From Bacteroides sp. M10 (GTDB lineage: Bacteria > Bacteroidota > Bacteroidia > Bacteroidales > Bacteroidaceae): a stretch of 64,000 nucleotides of DNA. The position numbers and the translations under genes are program-made. The DNA lies in contig NZ_CP060488.1 of assembly GCF_014334015.1 (NCBI RefSeq), positions 4,484,501 to 4,548,500 of the forward strand. Direction: 5' to 3'. Under the pieces are notes generated by a model. The model did not search any database. It saw only the letters and a program-made list of their open reading frames with translations, and had not been told where the DNA came from. This document shows, piece after piece, positions 7,731-16,219 of the stretch (position 1 is its first letter; every line of letters starts with the position of its first letter).

Positions 7731-8135
7731 CTAATCCGGCTTCTTATTACTTTCGAAAATATGAGCGAATGTACTTTTTTCATCTGATAGATCGAGTTCA
7801 AGTTGTGAAGGGTGACGTTTGATGTAATTATAAAATGCGAACATCTTCTTGTCATCGTCACCGCAGCGGTCTACCAACAGCCGGATGAAAGCCAAAAGGC
7901 AATCGGAGTCGTTTCCGAAGTTTTCCTGTGTGGATAGCTGGGATTTATCCACATCTTGTTTCAATTTACGGATCGCGGCTATTGCTGTGTTGAAATTGCG
8001 TTTTGCATCGTGGCGTAACTCATAGCCTTGCTTTCCCATTTCGCTTCTCAAATCATAGAGAAGGGTTTCTACGACATCTGTCAACACATAGGTTAAGTTG
8101 AGAGTCGTATTAAGATTTGTTGTTCCTATTAACAT
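7731..8135 (-). CDS. Hypothetical prophage protein (134 aa)
   Basis: Mostly helical; residues 15-62 include two amphipathic helices (VLTDVVETLLYDLRSEM and FNTAIAAIRKLKQDV), and the C-terminus is acidic. No motif was recognised. It sits among replication genes: the methyltransferases follow and the DUF6633-like gene precedes. It starts 4 nt after the stop of the 66-aa gene, as expected in a tightly packed phage operon. Confidence 0.6.
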   Translation of the reverse strand: MLIGTTNLNTTLNLTYVLTDVVETLLYDLRSEMGKQGYELRHDAKRNFNTAIAAIRKLKQDVDKSQLSTQENFGNDSDCLLAFIRLLVDRCGDDDKKMFAFYNYIKRHPSQLELDLSDEKSTFAHIFESNKKPD

Positions 8136-8139
8136 GATT

Positions 8140-8340
8140 TTATTTATTTCTTATTTGGATAAATCCACGATTTTCTGTCTCTCTAAGGAGTTCAATATCT
8201 TCTTCCTTGATATCGCAAGGAGTTTCACCGTTTACGGTAGTATAGTCCGGGATATTAAACTTATCCCTGATTTTCTTTTTGATTCTAGGGATGTCTTTAG
8301 GATCAAGATGCTTTGTTTTCCAATAGATAGTTACTTTCAT
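8140..8340 (-). CDS. Small hypothetical prophage protein (66 aa)
   Basis: Begins MKVTIYWKTKHLDPKDI and has a beta-alpha-beta look, with a central proline-bearing loop and a C-terminal strand GFIQIRNK. It overlaps the upstream gene stop by 4 nt (ATGA), indicating translational coupling. The family is not recognised. Confidence 0.55.
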   Translation of the reverse strand: MKVTIYWKTKHLDPKDIPRIKKKIRDKFNIPDYTTVNGETPCDIKEEDIELLRETENRGFIQIRNK

Positions 8341-8993
8341 GATTCTTGCTTATTATAAAACTCTTCTAATTGCATTTTCTGCTTTTCAAACTTTCTTTTG
8401 GATAGCTCATCCATTAGACTATTAGATATACGCAAAGCATTGATAGCAGATTCATCTCCAGATGCTGCACGCTTTTCAAGTTCTGTTCTATATTCTTCAT
8501 AGAACATGCCGGATATAGGCTTTAACTCATCCGCTATATGTGATTTATGCTCATTCCAAGACTGTGTGTCGGCAGCAGCACATCGCTCCTTATTATACTC
8601 ACGAAGCCAACTCATAATCACCTGCCCATCAATACGATTGTATATTCGTCCGTATTTCATCTTCATGGCATTTTTGAAACAGAGTTTCAAGTCGTCCATT
8701 TTGAAGTATGGATATTCCTCCATAATCAAATCAACGGTCATAGCTACTTGAATATCAGACATAGTTTCAGTAGCATTGAAAAATTCCAAAGCATCGGCAA
8801 GCAAAAGAACAACGGCGGCTCTTGACTTTGTTTCCCCAAGTATCCTTGTAATTGTTCCTATTGCTGGTTCTGAACTTAAAAATACATCTTCAATCGTTTT
8901 GGGGCGAAGCATCTTGCAGTATTGCTCCGGCGAGGTTTTTAAGGCGACCAACCGACTCTCTTCTTGTGGCAGCAGTATCAGTTCGTTTTCCAT
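8337..8993 (-). CDS. DUF6633-like protein, replication-associated
   Basis: A 218-residue mostly helical protein. The segment LKLCFKNAMKMKYGRIYNRIDG with the following VIMSWLREYNKER resembles the DUF6633 family of Bacteroidales mobile elements; this recall is tentative. The C-terminus is a charged coiled-coil-like helix (about 165-218). The annotated start overlaps the end of the O-like gene by 104 nt, which is long; a later Met (residue 28, position 8912) would shorten the overlap to about 23 nt. The position next to the initiator gene suggests a helicase loader or replication accessory role by analogy only. Confidence 0.6.
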   Translation of the reverse strand: MENELILLPQEESRLVALKTSPEQYCKMLRPKTIEDVFLSSEPAIGTITRILGETKSRAAVVLLLADALEFFNATETMSDIQVAMTVDLIMEEYPYFKMDDLKLCFKNAMKMKYGRIYNRIDGQVIMSWLREYNKERCAAADTQSWNEHKSHIADELKPISGMFYEEYRTELEKRAASGDESAINALRISNSLMDELSKRKFEKQKMQLEEFYNKQES

Positions 8994-9882
8994 TGTAATT
9001 ACCTTCTAAAATTTTAGTATAATTTGCTTGTTTAAATATCCAATCAAAATCACATTTCCAATTGCGGTCATTTCCTCCAAGAAGAAAGGGACTCTGAAGA
9101 ACAAGATTAAAAGCTGTTCTGATGGATTCTTTGCCATATTGGGATATCCGGGCTTTAACGGCTTTCTTTCTAGCCTCGGTCATTGACTTTATCTGCTGAA
9201 GTTTGTTCTTGAATGTAGAGTTATAGTATTCCATCAATCCGTTGTAATCAACCTTTTCAGAAAGGGAGGGCGAAGAAAGCTTGTCTTTCTTTGATACTCC
9301 GTTAGGAGTATTTTCTTTCTTTTGATTATTAAGAGATATATCTATATACTCTCTTTCTTTATCTTTCTTTGTATTTGTGCCCTCCGTGTGCCCTAATTTT
9401 TGTGAAAATTCAGATTGTGGCGGATGATTATTCGTAGGCTGTGCCGCAAGTTGTGCCCTTAATTGTGCCCATTCTTCTTTTAAACTATTGATTTCCATGC
9501 CAATATCTGTGCCCTTGTTTGTGTCCTTTGTTGTGCCGGCATCGTTATATTCGTCATATTTGCACAATGTTATGATATTGATACCTTGTGTACATTCAGA
9601 AGTTATCATACCTTCTTTCCGTAGATGCTCCAAAAAAGAACGGACTTTCTTTTCTGACCATTGCCAACGTTTTGCTAAAAATCTGATGGATGCTGGGTAT
9701 TGCCCACGATTATAGACCACCTCTCGACCTCCGATACACTCCTTTCGGGGCGTTGCATCAAATCGTGCAGATTGTATTAAATCTAACCACGCTTCGCAAC
9801 TGCTAAATGTCCGGGCTTCATTCCACATTATATTCGAGAAGAACCTGCGGCTTAGTTTTATAAATCCTTTATCGTTTTCCAT
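8890..9882 (-). CDS. O-like phage replication initiator with winged-helix N-terminus
   Basis: A 330-residue protein. Residues about 1-110 look like a phage replisome-organiser winged helix (FIKLSRRFF, then WLDLIQSARFDA, then FLAKRWQWSEKKVRSFLEHLRKEGMI). Residues 115-200 are a low-complexity linker, and the C-terminal part (about 205-300) is a second helical domain containing YNGLMEYYNSTF and WKCDFDWIFKQ, typical of proteins of this type. The linker DNA carries phased 12-bp repeats in several frames, a candidate origin inside the gene as in lambda O. An SF2 helicase gene lies just upstream and a DUF6633-like gene overlaps its end. Confidence 0.7.
   Translation of the reverse strand: MENDKGFIKLSRRFFSNIMWNEARTFSSCEAWLDLIQSARFDATPRKECIGGREVVYNRGQYPASIRFLAKRWQWSEKKVRSFLEHLRKEGMITSECTQGINIITLCKYDEYNDAGTTKDTNKGTDIGMEINSLKEEWAQLRAQLAAQPTNNHPPQSEFSQKLGHTEGTNTKKDKEREYIDISLNNQKKENTPNGVSKKDKLSSPSLSEKVDYNGLMEYYNSTFKNKLQQIKSMTEARKKAVKARISQYGKESIRTAFNLVLQSPFLLGGNDRNWKCDFDWIFKQANYTKILEGNYNGKRTDTAATRRESVGRLKNLAGAILQDASPQND
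9376..9537. repeat. Phased TGTGCC iterons, candidate phage replication origin
   Basis: Plus-strand TGTGCC occurs at 9376, 9387, 9440, 9452, 9464, 9508 and 9532, with a near copy TGTGTCC at 9520. Within clusters the spacing is 12 bp (9440/9452/9464 and 9508/9520/9532) or 11 bp. The copies fall in all three frames relative to the overlapping initiator gene (encoding G-T, A-Q or H-T pairs), so the DNA rather than the protein is repeated. Iterons inside an initiator gene are a known origin design in lambdoid phages. Confidence 0.55.
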
Positions 9883-9886
9883 TCGA

Positions 9887-11056
9887 TTAAAATCTCACGT
9901 TTGTTAATTGTCTTCCTTTAGAGCAAACTACCCATTTACCATTACCGCTATCAAACAACCGTAAATCAGAGACTTCGCCAAAACGTTTGATGTTCCCACA
10001 TAAATCTACGATCCAGCCACATTCTTTAGAAGGGTGGGGGCGAATAGCCCGACCGACTATCTGATACCACATAGCAAGTGACATCGTAGGACGTGCCATA
10101 ACGATTGTATCAAGCTCTGGATAATCAAAACCCGTAGTAAGTACTCCAACATTAGCAACTACCGGAATTTCGCCTGATTTGAATTTATTAAGTATCATTT
10201 CACGGGTAGCCATTGGAGTGTCACCCGAAACAATTGCACATCCTGGTATTGACATCGTAAGCCGTTCGGCTTCTTTCAAGAACCGAGTAAATACTAAAAT
10301 GCCTTTTCTTTTACCACCTGCTTTGGGGGTCATCAGCCTTTGAACGATATGAACGAGATAACCATAGAAGTCTATCCGTTCATATTCTCGTTGAACTGAT
10401 TTATCGGTATAGTCGGCACCGGTGGTATTTACTTTCAGGTTAAGTTCATTCCATCCTGAAGGATTCATTGGATAATAGTTTAGCTTCGCCAAGTAGCCCA
10501 TATCTAATAGGGTTGATACCTGTACATGGTAAATGACCTCTGAAAAAACATGAGACTTTGTCCGGGTGATGAATTTCAGCATAGAACCGAAATTACGACT
10601 GGATGATAACCGATAAGGCGTAGCTGTCAGCCCAAGAACCTTACACTTCACCGCATCGAAGAAATCCTTATACATTCCTTCTTTGGGGTTTACCAAATGA
10701 CATTCATCCACAATGATGTTTTTGAAGTGAGTAAAGAGTTCGGGATGAGCTTTCACAGAACCGATGGTAGCAAATGTTATCCGGTTTATCTCCTTTGAGT
10801 TGAAGGAAGCAGAATAGATGCTACAGTCGAGAATGCCGTATGAACATAGTTTTTTGAAATTTTGCTCGAGTATTTCCTTACTCGGCTGGAATACTAAAGT
10901 ATGGCCCTCAAGTCTTGCAGCTATATCCGCAATGATAAGCGACTTTCCCGATCCTGTAGGCAATACCATGATGGCGTTAGTTTTCTTTGCCTTGTTGCTG
11001 AAGAAAGAAACGGCTGAATCAGATGCTTTCTGTTGATAATCACGTAGTTTGTACAT
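9887..11056 (-). CDS. SF2 DEAD/DEAH-box helicase (phage)
   Basis: A 389-residue superfamily 2 helicase. Walker A is PTGSGKS (33-39), motif II is DECH (117-120) and motif III TATP (144-147). In the C-terminal RecA-like domain LTTGFDYPELD and QIVGRAIRPHP are motifs V and VI. It resembles the UvsW/RadD-like helicases used by phages for replication restart or recombination. It lies between the initiator gene (5 nt away) and a hypothetical gene that overlaps it by 17 nt. Confidence 0.85.
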   Translation of the reverse strand: MYKLRDYQQKASDSAVSFFSNKAKKTNAIMVLPTGSGKSLIIADIAARLEGHTLVFQPSKEILEQNFKKLCSYGILDCSIYSASFNSKEINRITFATIGSVKAHPELFTHFKNIIVDECHLVNPKEGMYKDFFDAVKCKVLGLTATPYRLSSSRNFGSMLKFITRTKSHVFSEVIYHVQVSTLLDMGYLAKLNYYPMNPSGWNELNLKVNTTGADYTDKSVQREYERIDFYGYLVHIVQRLMTPKAGGKRKGILVFTRFLKEAERLTMSIPGCAIVSGDTPMATREMILNKFKSGEIPVVANVGVLTTGFDYPELDTIVMARPTMSLAMWYQIVGRAIRPHPSKECGWIVDLCGNIKRFGEVSDLRLFDSGNGKWVVCSKGRQLTNVRF

Positions 11057-11435
11057 TGTCTGCTCTTCTTTCTGTAACGGTTCTGATTCTTCCGAGTTTC
11101 ATTATCTCATCGCACATCCAAGTATATCCACAGAAACCTTTAGATTTCCGCATTATTTTTTTAGATTCGCTTGGTGTAACATATCTGACTTCCACATTTG
11201 CTACCCATCCATCGCCAAAATCATAATAGAAGTTTCCTTCTTTTAGATTTGAATAGATTGGCTTTCCACGTCTAAATGCAACCTGCGAATAGGCATATAA
11301 ATTTCCTTCTCCAGTCCATTTACCATTCCATGAATTGTTTTTGGGCATAGTGAGGATAAATAAAGCTACTGTCTTATTTTCTTTTTTTATCGGTGTGAGT
11401 TTATACTCAACTCCTTCAATGATAGTGGATTTCAT
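11040..11435 (-). CDS. Hypothetical prophage protein (131 aa)
   Basis: Beta-rich N-terminus (MKSTIIEGVEYKLTPIKKEN), aromatic central region with the motif YYDFGDGWVANVEVRYV and a basic C-terminus. I do not recognise the family. It overlaps the NinG-like gene by 4 nt and the helicase gene by 17 nt, so it is part of the recombination/replication operon. Confidence 0.6.
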   Translation of the reverse strand: MKSTIIEGVEYKLTPIKKENKTVALFILTMPKNNSWNGKWTGEGNLYAYSQVAFRRGKPIYSNLKEGNFYYDFGDGWVANVEVRYVTPSESKKIMRKSKGFCGYTWMCDEIMKLGRIRTVTERRADNVQTT

Positions 11436-11911
11436 ATTCCTTTCTCCTTTCGTAGTTTCTTATTAAGTGCTTTGTAATACTTGATAAGCTGCTCATAATC
11501 AAAATCAGACTTCTTAGAAGTACCGGCAGCTTTCACTTTCAGCAAGTCGAATTTCTGTTGTCCAATTTTGGCTATCAGATTCACCCGATATCCTTCCAGA
11601 TGATCAGCTTTGAACCTATTGCAGTGACGGCATTCGGCATGGCAGTTATTCTCATCAAACCGTGTCGCCAAATGCGTGCGACTGAAGTAGTGCCCGCAAT
11701 CGGCTTGCTCAAACGGTTTTATCTGTCCGCAACTGATACAGCGAAAATATCCGTTCGGCATACAATCACGAAGCCGGATAAAGAGAGAGAACTCCTTATC
11801 AAGTTTAGCTTTCAAATTCGGCTTCTTCTTTACTGTTACCCCTGCTTTATCAAACAGAGGTAAAGGCTTGTCTTTCTTCTTAGCCTTGGTTCGTTTTATG
11901 TAATATGGCAT
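11432..11911 (-). CDS. ninG: NinG/Rap-like recombination protein
   Basis: A 159-residue protein with a basic N-terminus and the NinG zinc pattern: C58-x2-C61, DCGH (71-74), then C90, C94-x2-C97 in a HAECRHCNRFK context. NinG (Rap) of lambda is a structure-specific nuclease that acts on Holliday junctions and D-loops. The length is close to that of other phage NinG proteins. It overlaps its neighbours slightly on both sides. Confidence 0.8.
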   Translation of the reverse strand: MPYYIKRTKAKKKDKPLPLFDKAGVTVKKKPNLKAKLDKEFSLFIRLRDCMPNGYFRCISCGQIKPFEQADCGHYFSRTHLATRFDENNCHAECRHCNRFKADHLEGYRVNLIAKIGQQKFDLLKVKAAGTSKKSDFDYEQLIKYYKALNKKLRKEKGI

Positions 11912-12315
11912 TCTACTATTGGTTTACATAGTTCAATAACTCGCTTACAATCATCCACATCGAACATTCCTATATGGCAAACTTCACGGGGTATATTCAG
12001 TTGGTTAGATAGCCATAAGTAAGCTTTGTTTCTGTTCGAGGTATTGGGAATGTGTTTCTTCCAAATCTTATTGATTAGGTCTGTTTTGGCAATCTGGTCA
12101 AAATAGAAGTGAGCTTCTTTCTTTGCTTCTCTCAATTCCGCATTTGCTAAACGTCCTAATGCTTGGTTCGTACCCTTATGTACACCAACGTAAGCTCTAC
12201 AATCACGACACAGATAAATCATGCCGTAGGAACGTCCGTAGATTATGGAACTATCCACGTATTCAGTAGGCTTACCGCAATAGGGGCAAATCTTAGCTGC
12301 TATAATTTCATCCAT
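11896..12315 (-). CDS. Zinc-finger protein of the DUF3268 type
   Basis: The frame is open from 12366, but I prefer the ATG at 12315 (MDEIIAAKICPYCGKP): the extra codons overlap a terminator hairpin and its T-run. The N-terminus has CPYCGKP, and a second pair CRDC follows about 25 residues later (YLCRDCRAYVGVH), a zinc ribbon. The motifs GTNQALGRLA and AHFYFDQIA are typical of DUF3268 proteins, which occur widely in phages and have no known function. It overlaps the NinG-like gene by 16 nt. Confidence 0.7.
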   Translation of the reverse strand: MDEIIAAKICPYCGKPTEYVDSSIIYGRSYGMIYLCRDCRAYVGVHKGTNQALGRLANAELREAKKEAHFYFDQIAKTDLINKIWKKHIPNTSNRNKAYLWLSNQLNIPREVCHIGMFDVDDCKRVIELCKPIVECHIT

Positions 12316-12322
12316 AATTTTC

Positions 12323-12355
12323 CAATTAAAAGCCCCGAAGCGTATTCTCCGGGGC
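12323..12355 (-). terminator. Intrinsic terminator upstream of the DUF3268 gene
   Basis: Stem GCCCCGAAG / CTCCGGGGC (12332-12340 and 12347-12355, one mismatch) followed on the minus strand by TTTTAATTGG. It would end transcripts that include the tRNA-like RNA at 12492-12641, or attenuate read-through into the recombination genes. Confidence 0.6.
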
Positions 12356-12409
12356 ATTACATACAATTTAGTCTATGCAGTTGAACAGTGCTGCTCACTT
12401 TATTACGTC

Positions 12410-12473
12410 GGGGACACTATCTGTCTGCGCACAACAGAAACATTCATTTGCAACTGAATGCTTTCGTGTCCCC
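12410..12473. other. Structured intergenic segment with nested hairpins
   Basis: Outer arms GGGGACAC / GTGTCCCC (12410-12417 and 12466-12473) enclose an inner hairpin CATTCA / TGAATG (12441-12446 and 12455-12460). It lies 3' of the tRNA-like RNA on the minus strand and may be its trailer or a separate processed RNA. A related segment (ACTATCTTCACAGACCGCGCACC-like, at 17440) accompanies another tRNA-like element. Confidence 0.4.
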
Positions 12474-12491
12474 TTTCTCACACAAGTTTGT

Positions 12492-12641
12492 GGATAAGCC
12501 AGGACTCGAACCTGGACGATAGGAGTTATTTTTGCTATTACATTTAAAATAGCTATGCCCGTTACTTTTATGCACTTAGCTTGGGTGCAACCTACCTATA
12601 AACATATCACTTTAGCGTCTAACCAATTCCGCCACTTATCC
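12492..12641 (-). ncRNA. tRNA-like RNA with enlarged central domain (150 nt)
   Basis: On the minus strand the ends pair as a 7-bp acceptor (GGATAAG / CTTATCC), the 5' part is a tRNA-type D arm (TGGCGGAATTGG...), and the 3' part is a perfect T arm, CCAGG TTCGAGT CCTGG. Between the D and T arms lie about 100 nt instead of the normal anticodon arm and variable region. They can form an ATAGG / CCTAT stem enclosing hairpins TGCAC / GTGCA and GCTATT / AATAGC. I cannot assign an anticodon. An intron-containing or degenerate tRNA-Leu-type gene is the alternative. Confidence 0.5.
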
Positions 12642-12725
12642 AATTTTGCCTGTACCACGCTTGATACAGGACTTGTCCTAACTTTAAATAATACTATGAA
12701 AAACAAAATATACACCCTCACGGGC

Positions 12726-13571
12726 TTATTCTTTAGTCTCAATGTAAGCCATTGAGAACTCCATCGGAATATATCTACCAACTGGAATAGGTTTAGCAGA
12801 TTCAACCATAGCGTGAACTTCTTCTTTGTCATACTCACGCCCGGCCTTTCTCGCTTCCTCTTCTCTTTCGTATTGCTTTTTCTTTAGGTAGTCGGTGATA
12901 ATCATCATTGCACGGTCAACGTTGAAAGTGTGGACCACAAACGTATAGGTTGATTCACTACCACCACTACCGAAGACTATTCTCGATTCAATTTGGTAGA
13001 ACTTCTTTTCATCCGGCTTTTCATCTTCTTCATTGTCACCTTCTACATTCAAGTTTTTTTCTTCCCAATCAAGAGGTAAAGTATCAATCTTACGTTCTTT
13101 CAAAGTGTCAGTAAGGATGATACAAGTATCGAACTCTTTCACCATGACAATAGTAAAGCCGAAAGAGTAATTGAGTTCTATGTAGTCTTTGAGGATAAGC
13201 AAGGCTGTATCAAGCGCACTGGCGTAGAATAGAAACTTATGCTTCTTATCTTTGATTTTAGCCTGTGCGATATATGGATGAAGGTAAGTACTTGGCTGTT
13301 CTTGGGCGATACGTTTCTGATTGCTCACCTCTACCTCTTTGATTCCATCAGCTTCCATACTAAAGCGAATTTGTGCCAATCGATCTTGGTCGATTAAATC
13401 GCCACGCTCAAATAAGACTTCGTTTCGTTCGATTGATACGACTTGTCCCGTATCTTCGTCTACAAAGTCTTCAGTCCACGTTTTTAGGACACGTTTTGCA
13501 AGATACATATTGAGCATCTTGTGAGGATCGGATGTTATATAGCGTTCCTCATTTTTCTTGGTTTCTATCAT
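12726..13571 (-). CDS. Hypothetical early prophage protein (281 aa)
   Basis: The N-terminal 80 residues contain FVDEDTGQVVSIERNEVLFERG; the central part is a beta-rich region with PYIAQAKIKDKKHKFLFYASALDTALLILKDY split around a helix; a strongly acidic linker follows near residues 175-190; the C-terminus contains GSGGSESTYTFVVHTFNVDRA and ends with a helix. I do not recognise a family. The repeated pattern of strand plus helix (FYA..LDTAL and VVHTFNVDRAM) suggests an internal duplication. It overlaps the following 172-aa gene by 4 nt. Confidence 0.6.
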   Translation of the reverse strand: MIETKKNEERYITSDPHKMLNMYLAKRVLKTWTEDFVDEDTGQVVSIERNEVLFERGDLIDQDRLAQIRFSMEADGIKEVEVSNQKRIAQEQPSTYLHPYIAQAKIKDKKHKFLFYASALDTALLILKDYIELNYSFGFTIVMVKEFDTCIILTDTLKERKIDTLPLDWEEKNLNVEGDNEEDEKPDEKKFYQIESRIVFGSGGSESTYTFVVHTFNVDRAMMIITDYLKKKQYEREEEARKAGREYDKEEVHAMVESAKPIPVGRYIPMEFSMAYIETKE

Positions 13572-14086
13572 GGCTTATATTTATTGATTGTTGAGAGAAT
13601 ATCTTCAATAGGTAAAGACACCGCTGTTTTGCCTGGTTCTTCGTATTCTTTCAAATACTCATAAGCATCAGGAAATTGTTCTTTTGCTCTTTTAAATGTC
13701 CTCAAAGAAAGAAGGGCTGATACAATTGAATTGTAAGTCTTTTCTTTTTCATCGTTTAGTTTATCAATCTTTATCCGCAGTTTATCAAGATGTTCAATGA
13801 CTTGACTACCAACTTCGATATGCGGATACCAAGATGATGAAGCAGGAAAATATGATAGCTTCTCAATCCTAATTTCATGTTTACCGGAGTAGAGGGTTGC
13901 GCAGGATGATTTCTGAAAGCAACTTCTGTGCTTTTTAAAACAATCTTTCAAATCTTTAGGTAGAGAGTTCTGAATCGCTTCCTCTGATATTATTTGTCTT
14001 TCATCTGATAGTGACTTTATCTTAGCAACTATCGGGGCTACCATCTTTTCGGCAACTTGTTCAGATATGGTTCTTGTTATATTCAT
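13568..14086 (-). CDS. Hypothetical prophage protein, possibly Nmad5-like (172 aa)
   Basis: The N-terminal half is helical (TISEQVAEKMVAPIVAKIKSL), the middle contains two Cys near residues 54 and 60, and the C-terminus has a long coiled-coil-like helix followed by LLSLRTFKRAKEQFPDAYEY. This end pattern recalls the Nmad5 family of phage proteins associated with nucleotide modification, but the match is from memory and weak. It lies between the NinB-like gene (2 nt away) and the 281-aa gene (4-nt overlap). Confidence 0.5.
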   Translation of the reverse strand: MNITRTISEQVAEKMVAPIVAKIKSLSDERQIISEEAIQNSLPKDLKDCFKKHRSCFQKSSCATLYSGKHEIRIEKLSYFPASSSWYPHIEVGSQVIEHLDKLRIKIDKLNDEKEKTYNSIVSALLSLRTFKRAKEQFPDAYEYLKEYEEPGKTAVSLPIEDILSTINKYKP

Positions 14087-14088
14087 AA

Positions 14089-14526
14089 TTAAATAAATTC
14101 TTTGTTACGTTCAATTTCTTGTTGGATATGGATTAGAAACTGATTTTCATTGGGAGCCGGCAGATAAATACCAGCTTGAGCAACAGAATAGTTTCTGAAT
14201 CTCTCTATGGCTGTTGTCATCTCGCCAGTGGTAAGTTCTGAACTACTACGCATATAAGTGATTTCATTTCCCTGCTTATTGATTTTCTTTCGTTCGAATA
14301 AATCACGATTACAGGTCTTTTTGAAGTAGTCAAGCTTAACCTCATCGAGACTGCAGCCAAGTTCACAGGCAAAAAAACTAAGTATCAGATGTAAATAGCT
14401 ATTTTGCGCTAATGTGCGGTTGGGAAGTCGCTTTTTAACCTCCACAACCGCGCGGTCTTTGAATAGCTTGTTTACATACTCTTTATACTTATCTACTTCG
14501 TAGGGGTTACTCAGGTTGAAGATCAT
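14089..14526 (-). CDS. ninB: NinB-like phage recombination protein
   Basis: A 145-residue protein with the conserved NinB stretch KKRLPNRTLAQNSYLHLIL (about 31-49) and a second conserved region with FKKTCNRDLF, then TTGEMTTAIERFRNYS. NinB (Orf) proteins bind single-stranded DNA and replace RecFOR in phage recombination. It lies between a RecB-like exonuclease gene (20-nt overlap) and the 172-aa gene, in a recombination module with the Sak4-like ATPase. Confidence 0.75.
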   Translation of the reverse strand: MIFNLSNPYEVDKYKEYVNKLFKDRAVVEVKKRLPNRTLAQNSYLHLILSFFACELGCSLDEVKLDYFKKTCNRDLFERKKINKQGNEITYMRSSSELTTGEMTTAIERFRNYSVAQAGIYLPAPNENQFLIHIQQEIERNKEFI

Positions 14527-15301
14527 CTAAGCCAAAAATTTTAGTATCAGTAATAAGCTCCCTGTTTTCCTCCAAGAACCGAATAAACTCTTCACAATGA
14601 TTAGTGAGAATTGGTATATCACGTTCGGGAACAAAAACATAGGTTTCAGTATAAGTATCTACCGGGTAGCCCGCCTTACTAAATTCAAGTATATTATACT
14701 CGAATGTTCGTATATCATTGCCATTTTGAATCAAAGCATACGGGTAAACGAGGTGTTGAAAGTGACTTTTGAACTTACCAACGCTGTAGCTACCTGTTGT
14801 CTTGATGTCGTGAACGGTGGTAGGCATCAGTTCATCAATGAAGCCATAAACCAATACATTGCCGAATGTGGTAGGAAGGATTGCTTCTACTCGTTGCTGA
14901 GTTAGAGCACCTTTGAAGTAGTTGGCAAACTCGCGGCAGATAGAGATAGGAAAAGTAAATACCCTGTTGTTGTAAGTAGCCTGATAAGACAAATCATCTG
15001 CTGTCCTCTCTACAATTATATCTTTTGGCTTTCTATTCTCTATCAAGGCATCTACCAATTCATTGAAGCAAGTACCCCTGTCCGCTTTCTCGTTATCAAA
15101 AGGCTTTCGATTGATACGGTCTATCAGTTCTTGAAACTGCTGTTCGTGAAATTCTTCGGGAGTATAGGGAGGATTTTCACTCCATCCCCAATACTTATCC
15201 CAAATTACATCACTATTCAGATAACCCCAAAAGGCATCAAGAATTGTAGCATAAAAGCGGTACTTAAGCTGCATCTGAATAGGTTTTAGTTTCTTTGTCA
15301 A
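14507..15301 (-). CDS. PD-(D/E)XK exonuclease (RecB/Cas4-like) of the phage recombination module
   Basis: A 264-residue protein. Core motif: a strand with G-F-I-D-E (VYGFIDELMP), then HDIKTT, giving D...D-x-K about ten residues apart. A downstream helix with HFQHLVYPYAL supplies the Q-x3-Y motif of RecB-type nucleases. It is paired with a Sak4-like annealing ATPase whose gene overlaps it by 38 nt; exonuclease plus annealing protein is the usual phage two-component recombination system. An internal Met (residue 10) is an alternative start. Confidence 0.75.
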   Translation of the reverse strand: MTKKLKPIQMQLKYRFYATILDAFWGYLNSDVIWDKYWGWSENPPYTPEEFHEQQFQELIDRINRKPFDNEKADRGTCFNELVDALIENRKPKDIIVERTADDLSYQATYNNRVFTFPISICREFANYFKGALTQQRVEAILPTTFGNVLVYGFIDELMPTTVHDIKTTGSYSVGKFKSHFQHLVYPYALIQNGNDIRTFEYNILEFSKAGYPVDTYTETYVFVPERDIPILTNHCEEFIRFLEENRELITDTKIFGLDDLQPE

Positions 15302-16196
15302 ATACCAATCCCAAAGAGTTTACTTTGGCTGCAAACAGGCTTCTCGCTTTCATTAGAGAACTACCAACGTGTTCAAACTCATTGATATGTGAAGCGAACT
15401 CATTAGCGGAGTTGGCATCGGTGATAAATTCAATGCTTTCTTTTATTTCTTCTATCACCTTGTCATACTTTTCCTGCGCTTCCTTCTTAGCCGCCAGCAT
15501 ACTTAAATATGAATTGATTATCTTAGTGGTGATAAAGTCGTTCTTTGCGGTCGGATTACCGCTCTTATCGACGATAGTAGGCACCTCCATTACAGAAGGT
15601 AGATTGCAAGTATTCTTACCGTCATTTCTTGAAGTCGGGTCAAAAGTTATAGTGCGTCTTTGAACGCCTCTTTCGCTTTTCATTTCAAGATAACCGAGCA
15701 AATCCAGTTCAGTAACGATGGAGTTGTAGGACTTCTCACGTAAGGCAGGAATGAACACCGTATCATCACCTTCTTTTCTCGTATCACGGTGGGCGACAAA
15801 AATGATATGTTTATTCAGACTTGAGAGTGTTCTTGTCATCCAAGAAAATTCCGCATTGATACCACTCCAATCTCTGATAGACGGTTGGCGGCTACCACAT
15901 TTATAAGTAATGATAAAGTCCATCATCTTACCGATAGTATCAACAACGATTGTCTGATAAGCTGACAAATCTTCTTGCAAGACTTGTTGAACATCACTCC
16001 AAGAAGTGACTTGTACTGTGTCTATGTTTTCCAAATGTACCATATTCATACGTTTCACCCCGTTATCGAAATCCAATAACAAAGGTTTCGGAGCACTCAA
16101 TGCTACCGTACTCTTTCCCATACCGGCTTGACCGTAAATCATCATTTTTACTGTGGTAGGGATTACTAATTCATTACTTTTTTTGATAAGACTCAT
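15264..16196 (-). CDS. Sak4-like RecA-fold ATPase (phage recombinase)
   Basis: A 310-residue P-loop ATPase: Walker A GQAGMGKST (22-30), followed by a DFDNG motif, Walker B TIVVDTIG near residue 88, and a FVAHRDTR segment. Such single-domain ATPases next to an exonuclease gene are Sak4-type single-strand annealing recombinases. The C-terminal third is a charged helix and may bind an SSB or the partner nuclease. The start codon lies in the repeated ACGATTATG context shared with other early genes. Confidence 0.8.
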   Translation of the reverse strand: MSLIKKSNELVIPTTVKMMIYGQAGMGKSTVALSAPKPLLLDFDNGVKRMNMVHLENIDTVQVTSWSDVQQVLQEDLSAYQTIVVDTIGKMMDFIITYKCGSRQPSIRDWSGINAEFSWMTRTLSSLNKHIIFVAHRDTRKEGDDTVFIPALREKSYNSIVTELDLLGYLEMKSERGVQRRTITFDPTSRNDGKNTCNLPSVMEVPTIVDKSGNPTAKNDFITTKIINSYLSMLAAKKEAQEKYDKVIEEIKESIEFITDANSANEFASHINEFEHVGSSLMKARSLFAAKVNSLGLVFDKETKTYSDAA

Positions 16197-16219
16197 AATC
16201 GTAAAATTTAAAGGGTTAA

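Noticed and set aside
7637..7861. 74-codon minus-strand ORF
   Set aside because: Lies in another frame over the 33-aa and 134-aa genes, whose composition and junctions are better.
9378..9540. Protein repeat in the initiator linker
   Set aside because: The repeated bases lie in three different frames, so the repeat is in the DNA and not in the protein.
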